Shown piece after piece: positions 47,093-59,556 of a DNA stretch of 64,000 nucleotides; the stretch's first letter is position 1, and each line of letters starts with the position of its first letter. The stretch covers positions 4,311,001 to 4,375,000 of the forward strand of contig NZ_CP149798.1 in NCBI RefSeq assembly GCF_037940415.1. Reading direction: 5' to 3'. Source of the DNA: Streptomyces sp. f51. GTDB taxonomy: Bacteria > Actinomycetota > Actinomycetes > Streptomycetales > Streptomycetaceae. Below the pieces are notes generated by a model. The model worked only from the letters and a program-made list of their open reading frames with translations. It was not told where the DNA came from and made no database searches. The position numbers and the translations under genes were made by a program.

Positions 47093-47129
47093 CCTCGAGA
47101 AGCCAAAGACCGCTGGTCGTTGCCACGTT

Positions 47130-47274
47130 CTCGCAAGAGGGCAGGGTGACCGAAGGATCCGCATCGCGGACGACCCGCGCAGGTGATCGTGGATGTGTTC
47201 CCGGAGTTCGTGCGCCCAGCGCACGGAGGAATCCGGTCGAGCTACGCCCCGTGCGCCTGCGCCGGGGCGTTTTT
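47130..47274 (+). promoter_or_regulatory. L10-type ribosomal leader with attenuator hairpin
   Basis: The 322-bp gap before rplJ ends with ACGCCCCG (47244-47251)-N11-CGGGGCGT (47263-47270) and a run of five T, an intrinsic terminator 53 bp before the rplJ start. This fits the L10(L12)4-binding autoregulatory leader found upstream of rplJL in many bacteria. The leader's upper fold was not verified. Confidence 0.65.
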
Positions 47275-47326
47275 GTTGTGGCCCCTTCTGAGCGGTCCTC
47301 ATCACCCGGAAGGAGGCCGACGCTCT

Positions 47327-47857
47327 ATGGCAAGGCCCGACAAGGCTGCCGCGGTAGCCGAGCTCGCGGACCAGTTCCGCAGCTCGAACGCCGCCGTGCT
47401 GACCGAGTACCGGGGTCTCACCGTGGCGCAGCTCAAGACGCTGCGCCGTTCGCTCGGTGAAGACGCCCAGTACGCCGTGGTGAAGAACACGCTGACCAAG
47501 ATTGCGGCCAACGAGGCCGGGATCTCGACGCTCGACGACCTGTTCAACGGTCCGACGGCGGTCGCCTTCATCTCCGGTGACCCGGTGACGTCGGCGAAGG
47601 GTCTTCGTGACTTCGCCAAGGACAACCCGAACCTCGTCATCAAGGGCGGTGTCCTTGACGGCAAGGCGCTGTCCGCCGACGAGATCAAGAAGCTCGCGGA
47701 CCTCGAGTCCCGCGAGGTTCTGCTCGCCAAGCTGGCGGGTGCCTTCAAGGGCAAGCAGACGCAGACTGCTCGCCTCTTCCAGGCCCTGCCCTCGAAGTTC
47801 GTCCGCACCGCGGAGGCGCTTCGTGTCAAGCAGGCCGAGCAGGGCGGTGCCGAGTAA
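47327..47857 (+). CDS. rplJ: 50S ribosomal protein L10
   Basis: 176 residues from ATG 47327 with AAGGAGG upstream. MARPDKAAAVAELADQF, AVLTEYRGLTVAQLKTLRRSL, YAVVKNTLTKIA and the C-terminal helix that binds L7/L12 dimers. It is the base of the ribosomal stalk and, with L12, probably represses its own leader. Confidence 0.98.
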   Translation: MARPDKAAAVAELADQFRSSNAAVLTEYRGLTVAQLKTLRRSLGEDAQYAVVKNTLTKIAANEAGISTLDDLFNGPTAVAFISGDPVTSAKGLRDFAKDNPNLVIKGGVLDGKALSADEIKKLADLESREVLLAKLAGAFKGKQTQTARLFQALPSKFVRTAEALRVKQAEQGGAE

Positions 47858-47966
47858 TTCGGCTCGCGCATTGACCGCCGCCTGAGGCGACGGTCGTAGC
47901 GGGCCGAACGTACGCCCGCCTCACCAGTACATCCGGCACCTGCCGAATTAGTGGAAGGACGCCATC

Positions 47967-48347
47967 ATGGCGAAGCTGTCCCAGGAAGAGCTGCTCGCGC
48001 AGTTCGAGAACCTCACCCTCATCGAGCTCGCCGAGTTCGTGAAGGCCTTCGAGGAGAAGTTCGACGTCACCGCCGCCGCCGCGGTCGCCGTTGCCGGTCC
48101 GGCCGGCCCCGCCGCCGTCGAGGCCGTCGAGGAGCAGGACGAGTTCGACGTCATCCTCACGGGTGCCGGCGAGAAGAAGATCCAGGTCATCAAGGTCGTG
48201 CGTGAGCTCACCTCGCTGGGCCTGAAGGAGGCCAAGGACCTCGTCGACGGCGCTCCGAAGCCCGTCCTCGAGAAGGTCGCCAAGGAGGCCGCCGAGAAGG
48301 CTGCCGAGTCCCTCAAGGGCGCCGGCGCCTCCGTCGAGGTCAAGTAA
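47967..48347 (+). CDS. rplL: 50S ribosomal protein L7/L12
   Basis: 126 residues: N-terminal dimerisation region (LSQEELLAQFENLTLIELAEFVKAFEEKFDV), Ala/Pro/Val hinge, and the factor-binding domain EFDVILTGAGEKKIQVIKVVRELTSLGLKEAKDLVDGAPK. Recruits GTPase factors to the ribosome. GGAAGGA upstream. A long hairpin follows before the rpoB promoter. Confidence 0.98.
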   Translation: MAKLSQEELLAQFENLTLIELAEFVKAFEEKFDVTAAAAVAVAGPAGPAAVEAVEEQDEFDVILTGAGEKKIQVIKVVRELTSLGLKEAKDLVDGAPKPVLEKVAKEAAEKAAESLKGAGASVEVK

Positions 48348-48417
48348 CTCGACGAGTCCCCCGAGGACTCCTGTGAAGCTGTCACAGCCGCTCCCGTAGC
48401 GCTGTAACGCTGACGCA

Positions 48418-48455
48418 CCGAAGAGCGATCACCCAACTGGGTGGTCGCTCTTCGG
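48418..48455 (+). terminator. Terminator after rplL
   Basis: 17-bp stem (48418-48434 with 48439-48455, one G:U), AACT loop, 70 bp after the rplL stop. Between it and the rpoB promoter (48456-48781) I see no gene. Confidence 0.88.
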
Positions 48456-48781
48456 CGTTCAGGGGATCCTTCCAGGGGCCTGAAGCGGCAGCCTTGCGCT
48501 GCGGGCCGCGACGAGTATGGTGATCTTCGTTGTGCCTCCGGCCGCCCTGTGACAGGCAGAGGGACGGGTTGCAAGACGGGCCGCACGTGACGATCGCGGC
48601 ACTTGCTTTGGGCATGGGGGGCCTTGACGAACCGCACGCAGCGCGCAATTCTCAGGACGCGTCGTCACAACGATCCGTATCCGAGGCATGGATCGCTGAC
48701 GAAGAGGGCAGTATCGATGTGCATTGAGGGCGTGGCTTGCCGCAGGTGTTGAGAACAGTGAGAGTCTCAAAAAACAGGGAC

Positions 48782-48810
48782 TGGACATCAGTGGGCCTAG
48801 TGGCTACACT
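48782..48810 (+). promoter_or_regulatory. rpoBp: Housekeeping promoter of rpoBC
   Basis: TGGACA (48782-48787), 17 nt, TACACT (48805-48810), close to the HrdB consensus. It leaves an untranslated leader of about 180 nt before rpoB. Confidence 0.8.
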
Positions 48811-48995
48811 GACCCTTTGCGCTGCCTGTTAGCTGCCTCCTGCCCGTCACCAGGGGCATACCCGTGTTTGAGCATCGACGGTTGGACCATCTCTGACCTG
48901 GCCTTCATTCGGCCGGATCGGGAACGGCCCGACGCTTTGTCCGACATGGGACCGGTACGCGCGTAGTGAGTCCGAGCCCTCGGAAGGACCCCCTC

Positions 48996-51900
48996 TTGGC
49001 CGCCTCGCGCACTGCCTCGACCGCGAATACGAACAACGGCGCCAGCACCGCCCCGCTGCGCATCTCCTTTGCAAAGATCAAGGAGCCCCTCGAGGTTCCG
49101 AACCTTCTTGCGCTGCAAACCGAGAGCTTCGACTGGCTGCTCGGCAACGACGCGTGGAAGGCTCGTGTCGAGGCGGCTCTGGACAGCGGACAGGACGTCC
49201 CCACCAAGTCCGGTCTGGAGGAGATCTTCGAGGAGATCTCCCCGATCGAGGACTTCAGCGGGTCGATGTCCCTGACGTTCCGCGACCACCGCTTCGAGCC
49301 CCCGAAGAACTCCATCGACGAGTGCAAGGACCGCGACTTCACGTACGCGGCCCCGCTCTTCGTCACCGCCGAGTTCACCAACAACGAGACCGGCGAGATC
49401 AAGTCCCAGACGGTCTTCATGGGCGACTTCCCGCTCATGACCAACAAGGGCACCTTCGTCATCAACGGCACCGAGCGTGTCGTCGTGTCGCAGCTGGTCC
49501 GCTCGCCGGGTGTCTACTTCGACTCCTCCATCGACAAGACGTCCGACAAGGACATCTTCTCGGCCAAGGTCATCCCCTCCCGGGGTGCCTGGCTGGAGAT
49601 GGAGATCGACAAGCGCGACATGGTCGGTGTCCGCATCGACCGCAAGCGCAAGCAGTCCGTCACCGTTCTCCTGAAGGCTCTCGGCTGGACCACCGAGCAG
49701 ATCCTCGAGGAGTTCGGCGAGTACGAGTCCATGCGCGCCACCCTGGAGAAGGACCACACCCAGGGCCAGGACGACGCGCTGCTGGACATCTACCGCAAGC
49801 TGCGTCCGGGCGAGCCGCCGACCCGTGAGGCCGCGCAGACGCTTCTGGAGAACCTCTACTTCAACCCGAAGCGCTACGACCTCGCCAAGGTCGGCCGGTA
49901 CAAGGTCAACAAGAAGCTGGGCGGCGACGCCCCGCTCGACGCCGGGATCCTGACCGTCGAGGACATCATCTCGACGATCAAGTACCTGGTGAAGCTGCAC
50001 GCCGGTGAGACCGAGACCGTTGGTGACAACGGCACCTCGATGGTTGTCGAGACCGACGACATCGACCACTTCGGCAACCGTCGTCTGCGCAACGTCGGCG
50101 AGCTCATCCAGAACCAGGTCCGCACGGGTCTGGCTCGTATGGAGCGCGTCGTGCGGGAGCGCATGACGACCCAGGACGTCGAGGCGATCACGCCGCAGAC
50201 CCTGATCAACATCCGGCCGGTCGTCGCCTCCATCAAGGAGTTCTTCGGCACCAGCCAGCTGTCGCAGTTCATGGACCAGAACAACCCGCTGTCGGGTCTC
50301 ACCCACAAGCGCCGTCTGTCGGCTCTTGGCCCGGGTGGTCTCTCCCGTGAGCGGGCCGGCTTCGAGGTCCGTGACGTGCACCCCTCGCACTACGGCCGCA
50401 TGTGCCCGATCGAGACCCCTGAAGGCCCGAACATCGGTCTGATCGGCTCGCTCGCCTCCTACGGCCGCGTGAACGCGTTCGGTTTCGTCGAGACGCCCTA
50501 CCGCCGGGTCACCGGCGGTGTCGTCACCGACGAGGTCGACTACCTCACGGCCGACGAAGAGGACCGGTTCGTCATCGCGCAGGCCAACGCGCCGCTGACG
50601 GACGAGCTCCGCTTCGAGGAGTCCCGCGTCCTGGTCCGCCGTCGTGGCGGAGAGGTCGACTACGTCCCCGGTGACGACGTCGACTACATGGACGTCTCCC
50701 CGCGCCAGATGGTGTCGGTCGCGACCGCCATGATCCCGTTCCTGGAGCACGACGACGCCAACCGTGCCCTCATGGGCGCGAACATGATGCGCCAGGCCGT
50801 TCCGCTCATCAAGTCCGAGGCGCCGCTGGTCGGCACCGGCATGGAGTACCGCTGCGCGGTCGACGCCGGTGACGTCCTGAAGTCGGAGAAGGACGGTGTG
50901 GTCCAGGAGGTCTCCGCGGACTACATCACCACCGCCAACGACGACGGCACGTACACCACGTACCGCCTGCACAAGTTCTCCCGGTCGAACCAGGGCACCT
51001 CCGTCAACCAGAAGGTTGTCGTGGACGAGGGCGCCCGCGTGATCGAGGGCCAGGTCCTGGCCGACGGTCCCGCGACCGAGGACGGCGAGATGGCCCTCGG
51101 CAAGAACCTGCTCGTGGCGTTCATGCCGTGGGAAGGCCACAACTACGAGGACGCGATCATCCTGTCGCAGCGCCTCGTGCAGGACGACGTCCTCTCCTCG
51201 ATCCACATCGAGGAGCACGAGGTCGACGCCCGTGACACCAAGCTGGGCCCCGAGGAGATCACCCGGGACATCCCGAACGTCTCCGAGGAGGTCCTCGCCG
51301 ACCTCGACGAGCGCGGCATCATCCGTATCGGTGCCGAGGTCGTCGCCGGCGACATCCTCGTCGGCAAGGTCACGCCCAAGGGTGAGACCGAGCTGACGCC
51401 GGAGGAGCGCCTGCTGCGCGCGATCTTCGGTGAGAAGGCCCGCGAGGTCCGCGACACCTCCCTGAAGGTCCCGCACGGCGAGATCGGCAAGGTCATCGGT
51501 GTCCGCGTCTTCGACCGTGAAGAGGGCGACGAGCTGCCCCCGGGCGTGAACCAGCTGGTTCGTGTCTACGTGGCGCAGAAGCGCAAGATCACGGACGGTG
51601 ACAAGCTCGCCGGCCGTCACGGCAACAAGGGTGTCATCTCGAAGATCCTGCCGATCGAGGACATGCCGTTCCTGGAGGACGGCACCCCGGTCGACATCAT
51701 CCTCAACCCGCTCGGTGTCCCGTCCCGAATGAACCCGGGACAGGTACTGGAGATCCACCTCGGCTGGCTCGCCAGCCGCGGCTGGGACGTCTCCGGTCTC
51801 GCGGACGACTGGGCGCAGCGCCTCCAGGCCATCGGTGCCGACCAGGTCCCGCCGCGGACCAACGTCGCCACCCCGGTCTTCGACGGTGCGCGCGAGGACG

Positions 51901-52481
51901 AGCTCGCGGGCCTGTTCGAGCACACCCTGCCCAACCGCGACGGTGACCGTCTGGTCCTCCCGTCCGGCAAGGCGAGGCTGTTCGACGGCCGCTCCGGCGA
52001 GCCGTTCCCGGACCCGATCTCGGTCGGGTACATGTACATCCTCAAGCTGCACCACCTGGTCGACGACAAGCTGCACGCCCGCTCGACCGGTCCGTACTCG
52101 ATGATCACCCAGCAGCCGCTGGGTGGTAAGGCTCAGTTCGGTGGCCAGCGCTTCGGTGAGATGGAGGTGTGGGCGCTGGAGGCGTACGGCGCCGCTTACG
52201 CCCTCCAGGAGCTGCTGACGATCAAGTCCGACGACGTGACCGGCCGCGTGAAGGTCTACGAGGCCATCGTCAAGGGCGAGAACATCCCCGAGCCCGGCAT
52301 CCCCGAGTCCTTCAAGGTGCTCATCAAGGAGATGCAGTCCCTGTGCCTCAACGTGGAGGTGCTGTCCTCGGACGGCATGTCCATCGAGATGCGCGACACC
52401 GACGAGGACGTCTTCCGCGCGGCGGAGGAGCTCGGCATCGACCTGTCCCGGCGCGAGCCGAGCAGCGTCGAAGAGGTCTGA
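48996..52481 (+). CDS. rpoB: RNA polymerase beta subunit
   Basis: 1161 residues from TTG 48996, with GGAAGGA upstream; the reading frame extends to a GTG at 48966 but the shorter start gives the usual Streptomyces protein (AASRTASTANTNNGAS). The rifampicin region FFGTSQLSQFMDQNNPLSG...THKRRLSALGPGG keeps the residues of sensitive enzymes (the Gln, Asp, His and Ser positions). DKLAGRHGNKGV, near the catalytic centre, is intact. Cotranscribed with rpoC. Confidence 0.99.
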   Translation: MAASRTASTANTNNGASTAPLRISFAKIKEPLEVPNLLALQTESFDWLLGNDAWKARVEAALDSGQDVPTKSGLEEIFEEISPIEDFSGSMSLTFRDHRFEPPKNSIDECKDRDFTYAAPLFVTAEFTNNETGEIKSQTVFMGDFPLMTNKGTFVINGTERVVVSQLVRSPGVYFDSSIDKTSDKDIFSAKVIPSRGAWLEMEIDKRDMVGVRIDRKRKQSVTVLLKALGWTTEQILEEFGEYESMRATLEKDHTQGQDDALLDIYRKLRPGEPPTREAAQTLLENLYFNPKRYDLAKVGRYKVNKKLGGDAPLDAGILTVEDIISTIKYLVKLHAGETETVGDNGTSMVVETDDIDHFGNRRLRNVGELIQNQVRTGLARMERVVRERMTTQDVEAITPQTLINIRPVVASIKEFFGTSQLSQFMDQNNPLSGLTHKRRLSALGPGGLSRERAGFEVRDVHPSHYGRMCPIETPEGPNIGLIGSLASYGRVNAFGFVETPYRRVTGGVVTDEVDYLTADEEDRFVIAQANAPLTDELRFEESRVLVRRRGGEVDYVPGDDVDYMDVSPRQMVSVATAMIPFLEHDDANRALMGANMMRQAVPLIKSEAPLVGTGMEYRCAVDAGDVLKSEKDGVVQEVSADYITTANDDGTYTTYRLHKFSRSNQGTSVNQKVVVDEGARVIEGQVLADGPATEDGEMALGKNLLVAFMPWEGHNYEDAIILSQRLVQDDVLSSIHIEEHEVDARDTKLGPEEITRDIPNVSEEVLADLDERGIIRIGAEVVAGDILVGKVTPKGETELTPEERLLRAIFGEKAREVRDTSLKVPHGEIGKVIGVRVFDREEGDELPPGVNQLVRVYVAQKRKITDGDKLAGRHGNKGVISKILPIEDMPFLEDGTPVDIILNPLGVPSRMNPGQVLEIHLGWLASRGWDVSGLADDWAQRLQAIGADQVPPRTNVATPVFDGAREDELAGLFEHTLPNRDGDRLVLPSGKARLFDGRSGEPFPDPISVGYMYILKLHHLVDDKLHARSTGPYSMITQQPLGGKAQFGGQRFGEMEVWALEAYGAAYALQELLTIKSDDVTGRVKVYEAIVKGENIPEPGIPESFKVLIKEMQSLCLNVEVLSSDGMSIEMRDTDEDVFRAAEELGIDLSRREPSSVEEV

Positions 52482-52493
52482 CGGGAGTCCGGC

Positions 52494-52532
52494 CGGGCCT
52501 TGGCCACCTGTGGAAAAGGTGATCAAGGCCCG
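52494..52532 (+). other. Hairpin in the rpoB-rpoC spacer
   Basis: CGGGCCTTG (52494-52502) pairs with CAAGGCCCG (52524-52532) and continues CACCT/AGGTG over a 7-nt loop. It may be an RNA processing or pausing site; no T-run. Confidence 0.6.
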
Positions 52533-52595
52533 CCGGCCCCAGGACCCCCGTATCAGACCCCTAAGACTTACAACCCTGAGAGGGATTGACGCATA

Positions 52596-56495
<3,900 letters not shown>

Positions 56496-56504
56496 GCGGT
56501 AGTA

Positions 56505-56544
56505 CGAAGGGCGGTCATCCCCGGTGGGGGGTGACCGCCCTTCG
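56505..56544 (+). terminator. Terminator of rpoBC
   Basis: 18-bp stem (56505-56522 with 56527-56544, one G:U) with a GGTG loop, 9 bp after the rpoC stop; also placed to act on the convergent M48 gene. Confidence 0.9.
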
Positions 56545-56581
56545 GCGTTTCCGGCGTGCGTTCCCGGTGTCCGTCCCGGTC

Positions 56582-58009
56582 TCAGCGCGGGAGCCGGAGA
56601 TACGGCTCCAGGGCGCGCAGCCGGGTGTAGTTGTCGGGGTGGGTGGACAGCAGCCTGGCCAGGCCGGTGGGCTCCTGGAGCTTCTTGCCCTGTCCGGCGG
56701 CAACCGCCTTGGCCGCGTCCTCCTCGGCCTGGAAGTGGTGCAGGACCTCGGCCATCTCGGGGGCGAAGCCGAGGGCCGCGGCCTGCTGGTCGGCACGTAG
56801 CTCGCCGAGGCGGCCGGCCCACGCGAGCAGGTACGGCGCGATGACGAGGGGGATGGTGATGTACCAGGCGACGAGGAACCCGGCGACCACGAACATCCCC
56901 ATGAACAGGATCAGCAGTCCGGTGGCCGCCGCGGAGAAGACCCCGGCGACGGCGAGCGCGATCCTGGCCATGCCGCGGGTGAAGGCCCAGGCGAGCTGGC
57001 CGGGCAGCGAGTACCAGTAGCCGAGCAGCCCGGCCCAGGCGTGACCGCCCGTGTGGTGGCCGAGCTCATGGGCGAGTACGGCGGCGAGGTTGCTGCTGGG
57101 GATCTTGTTGAGGGAGTAGGTGGTGACGCCGACGACATGTCCGGCGGCCGCGACCGCGTTCAGGTCGTCGCTGTTCTCCACCATCAGCTCGTAGGTGTCC
57201 GCCTCGATCCCGGCCCGGGCGGTGACCTCGCGCCAGATCGGCTCCAGCCGGGCGCGTTCCTCGGCCAGCGGCGTCCGCAGCTTGAGCACGTGCCGGGCGA
57301 AGCGCAGCTCGGTGGGCCGGTGGAAGACGAGGGCCCCGGAGGCCACCCAGGCCACGACGACCAGCCAGCCCACGACCGTGCCGCAGATCCCCAGCGCGAG
57401 GGCCGACACCACGGCGAGGCTCACCAGGGCGCCGGGGATCTGGGTGGCCAGCTGTCCGACGGCGGTGGCGTCGGCACCGCGCTGATGGCTCGCCAGATGG
57501 ACGCGTGAGCCCTGGTGGCGGTAGTCGAGATCGTCGGGCGCGACGGCCTGCCGCGGCACGAACGGCTTCGCCTCGGCCTGCTGGGCCCCCGCGAACCGCG
57601 GCTCGGCTCCCGGGTGCTGCTGCCCGGGCCCCGCCGCGCCCGGGTACTGGGGCGCGGGTCCGCCGGGGCCGGGGGTCCCGGGGTAGTGCGGCGCGGGGTT
57701 CCCGGCTTCCGGGTACGAGGGAGCGGCTCCCGGGGCTCCCGGATACTGCGGCGCCGGTCCGCCGGGGTACTGAGGGGGCGGGCCCGCCGAGCCCGGGTAC
57801 TGGGGTGCGGGACCCCCGGGGTACTGCGGCGGGGGAGCGGAGGCCGCCGGGTACTCGGGCGGCGGGGTGGTGGCCCCCTGATACGGGGTCCCCTGATACG
57901 GGGTCCCCTGATACGGGGTCCCCTGATACGGGGTCCCCGGGTACGGAGTCCCCGGGTACGGGGCTCCTGGGTACGGGGGTTCGTGGGCCGGGCCTGGAGG
58001 CTGGGACAT
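56582..58009 (-). CDS. Membrane M48 metalloprotease with Pro/Tyr/Gly-rich N-terminus
   Basis: 475 residues. Residues 1 to about 150 are low complexity (PYPGT, PYQGT, PPQYPGGPAPQYPG). Then come two hydrophobic segments, the zinc motif HELGHH (in NLAAVLAHELGHHTGGH), further membrane segments (IALAVAGVFSAAATGLLILFMGMF; LVAWYITIPLVIAPYLLAW), the Glu-bearing helix GELRADQQAAALGF, and a C-terminal THPDNYTRLRALE. It is a HtpX/Ste24-like protease. Last gene of the minus-strand cluster, 92 bp after the SPFH-like gene, whose tail has the same PYxG flavour. Confidence 0.88.
   Translation of the reverse strand: MSQPPGPAHEPPYPGAPYPGTPYPGTPYQGTPYQGTPYQGTPYQGATTPPPEYPAASAPPPQYPGGPAPQYPGSAGPPPQYPGGPAPQYPGAPGAAPSYPEAGNPAPHYPGTPGPGGPAPQYPGAAGPGQQHPGAEPRFAGAQQAEAKPFVPRQAVAPDDLDYRHQGSRVHLASHQRGADATAVGQLATQIPGALVSLAVVSALALGICGTVVGWLVVVAWVASGALVFHRPTELRFARHVLKLRTPLAEERARLEPIWREVTARAGIEADTYELMVENSDDLNAVAAAGHVVGVTTYSLNKIPSSNLAAVLAHELGHHTGGHAWAGLLGYWYSLPGQLAWAFTRGMARIALAVAGVFSAAATGLLILFMGMFVVAGFLVAWYITIPLVIAPYLLAWAGRLGELRADQQAAALGFAPEMAEVLHHFQAEEDAAKAVAAGQGKKLQEPTGLARLLSTHPDNYTRLRALEPYLRLPR
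57876..57965. repeat. 15-bp tandem repeat in the M48 gene
   Basis: Four perfect CCCTGATACGGGGTC units (57876-57935), then two variants to 57965; on the coding strand each gives PYQGT or PYPGT. Confidence 0.9.
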
Positions 58010-58101
58010 GACGGCTCCTTCGGTGGGACGGGTGGCTGTGCGGTGACGTCAGCCGGTGAGCGGCGGGACGGCGGCTGCCGGCGGTGCCCAGGAGGGCGTG
58101 C

Positions 58102-59553
58102 TCACGCGGGCTCGCCCTCCGGCGGCGGGGCGGGCGGCGCGGAGGCCCGGGGGTCGTCGGGGCGTCCGGGCATCGGAGGGACGGCCGGCGCGGGTCCCAC
58201 GGCGGGGTAGGGCGTCGCGGCGGGCGGTCCGTACGGGCCCGCCGGTCCCTCGGGCCACCCCGGCACCACGGGTGACCGGGCGTCCGGACCTCCGGCGTGG
58301 GGGAGCCCGCCGTCCGCGTGGGGCGGCTGTCCGGCGTACGGCGGCGGACCGCCCGCGGCGCCCGTGACGTCGTACGGGGGCTGTCCCGCGGAGGGCACCT
58401 GGCCGCCCGCGTACGGGGAGTGCCCGTCGTACGGGGGCCTGCCGCCGTCGTACGCGGGACGGTCGTACGGAGTCCCCGCGTACGGCGCCCGGGCCGACGG
58501 GCCGGGGTGGGGGGACTGGCCCGGATACGGCGGCTGGGGCGGTGTCTGCGGCGGTCCGGGCGGCGCACCGGCGGGCAGTGCCCCCTGCCCGTCCCGCGGC
58601 CCTGGAGGCGTCTGCTGCTGGATCAGCTCGTCGACGGCCCGCAGGGTCGAACGCGCCGACTCCGCCTTCTGGAAGTCCTCCAGCGTGTCCCCGGCCAGGA
58701 CCTGGAGCTGGCCCCGGATGAGGGACAGCTGGTCCTTCTGGATGGACCCGACGACCATCTTGGTGTCCTCGGGGTGCTGGGACAGGTGCAGGGCCCAGGC
58801 GGCGACCCCTCCGTGCTGGAGGTGGTACTGGTAGAAGTTGATCTTCTCGGCGATCAGATGGTGGTCCTGCTGCTGGCGCAGCATCTCCAGCTCGTGCTGC
58901 TGGCGGGCCAGCCGCAGGCGGAACTCGTGCTCGGGGTCGAGCATGTCGGACTCGTAGCGCAGACTCCGCTGCCGCCGCCGGTGGGCGATCGCCTCGTCGT
59001 CCAGCCGCAGGCGTACGGCACAGGTCACGGCGAGCCCGATGCCCGCGGCGAAGCCGCCCGCCTCCACGGCCCGCTGGACCGCGCGCTCGGCCGCCGGGCT
59101 GTCCTCGATGGAGAACGCGCGGCTCACCGGCCGCGCGAGCTGGTGCAGCTCGCGGGTGAGCCGGGTCGGCACGTCACGCTCGCCGCTCGCCACGTAGGCG
59201 ATCGGGTCCGCGACCCGCCAGGTCAGATCGGCCGTGGCGCCGAAGCAGAAGGCGTCGTCGTCGCTCGGCACCTCCAGCGCGAGCTGGACGGGGTGGCTGC
59301 CCATGTCCACCTCGTAGACGGAGGTGTAGCGGCGGGTGGCCGCGTCCGCGCGGCTGGGCCGGTGCGGCGGGGTGTAGACGTCGTACTCGCCCTTCGCGGT
59401 GACGAAGACCAGCGCGTGGTCGATCGCGTTGACCGCGCGGCGGACGGTGTAGTCGAAGCGCGCGATCGGCCGCACGGTGAGGACCGGGTCGATGAGCGCG
59501 GTGTGCCGGTTGGCGTCCTGCTGCCACTCCGGCTGACGGCGGAACTCCGCCAT
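58102..59553 (-). CDS. SPFH/stomatin-like coiled-coil protein with Pro/Tyr/Gly-rich tail
   Basis: 483 residues. Residues about 20-190 resemble an SPFH (band 7) domain: LVFVTAKGEYDVYTPP, VQLALEVPSDDDAFCFGATADLTWRVADPIAYV, SRAFSIEDSPAAERAVQ and GIGLAVTCAVRLRLDDEA. A charged helical/coiled-coil stretch follows (EFRLRLARQQHELEMLRQQQDHHLIAEKI). The last about 170 residues are Pro/Gly/Tyr-rich (PYAGT, PPYDG, PPYAG). No membrane helix is obvious. The gene starts 3 bp after the NLR-like gene stop, so it is in the same operon. The SPFH call is by pattern only. Confidence 0.7.
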   Translation of the reverse strand: MAEFRRQPEWQQDANRHTALIDPVLTVRPIARFDYTVRRAVNAIDHALVFVTAKGEYDVYTPPHRPSRADAATRRYTSVYEVDMGSHPVQLALEVPSDDDAFCFGATADLTWRVADPIAYVASGERDVPTRLTRELHQLARPVSRAFSIEDSPAAERAVQRAVEAGGFAAGIGLAVTCAVRLRLDDEAIAHRRRQRSLRYESDMLDPEHEFRLRLARQQHELEMLRQQQDHHLIAEKINFYQYHLQHGGVAAWALHLSQHPEDTKMVVGSIQKDQLSLIRGQLQVLAGDTLEDFQKAESARSTLRAVDELIQQQTPPGPRDGQGALPAGAPPGPPQTPPQPPYPGQSPHPGPSARAPYAGTPYDRPAYDGGRPPYDGHSPYAGGQVPSAGQPPYDVTGAAGGPPPYAGQPPHADGGLPHAGGPDARSPVVPGWPEGPAGPYGPPAATPYPAVGPAPAVPPMPGRPDDPRASAPPAPPPEGEPA

Positions 59554-59556
59554 GGG

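Noticed and set aside
48724..48966. 80-residue plus-strand frame covering the rpoB promoter region
   Set aside because: It overlaps the -35/-10 promoter and leader; no ribosome site or family resemblance.
50240..50350. Possible rifampicin-resistance changes in rpoB
   Set aside because: The key residues of the cluster I region match sensitive enzymes.
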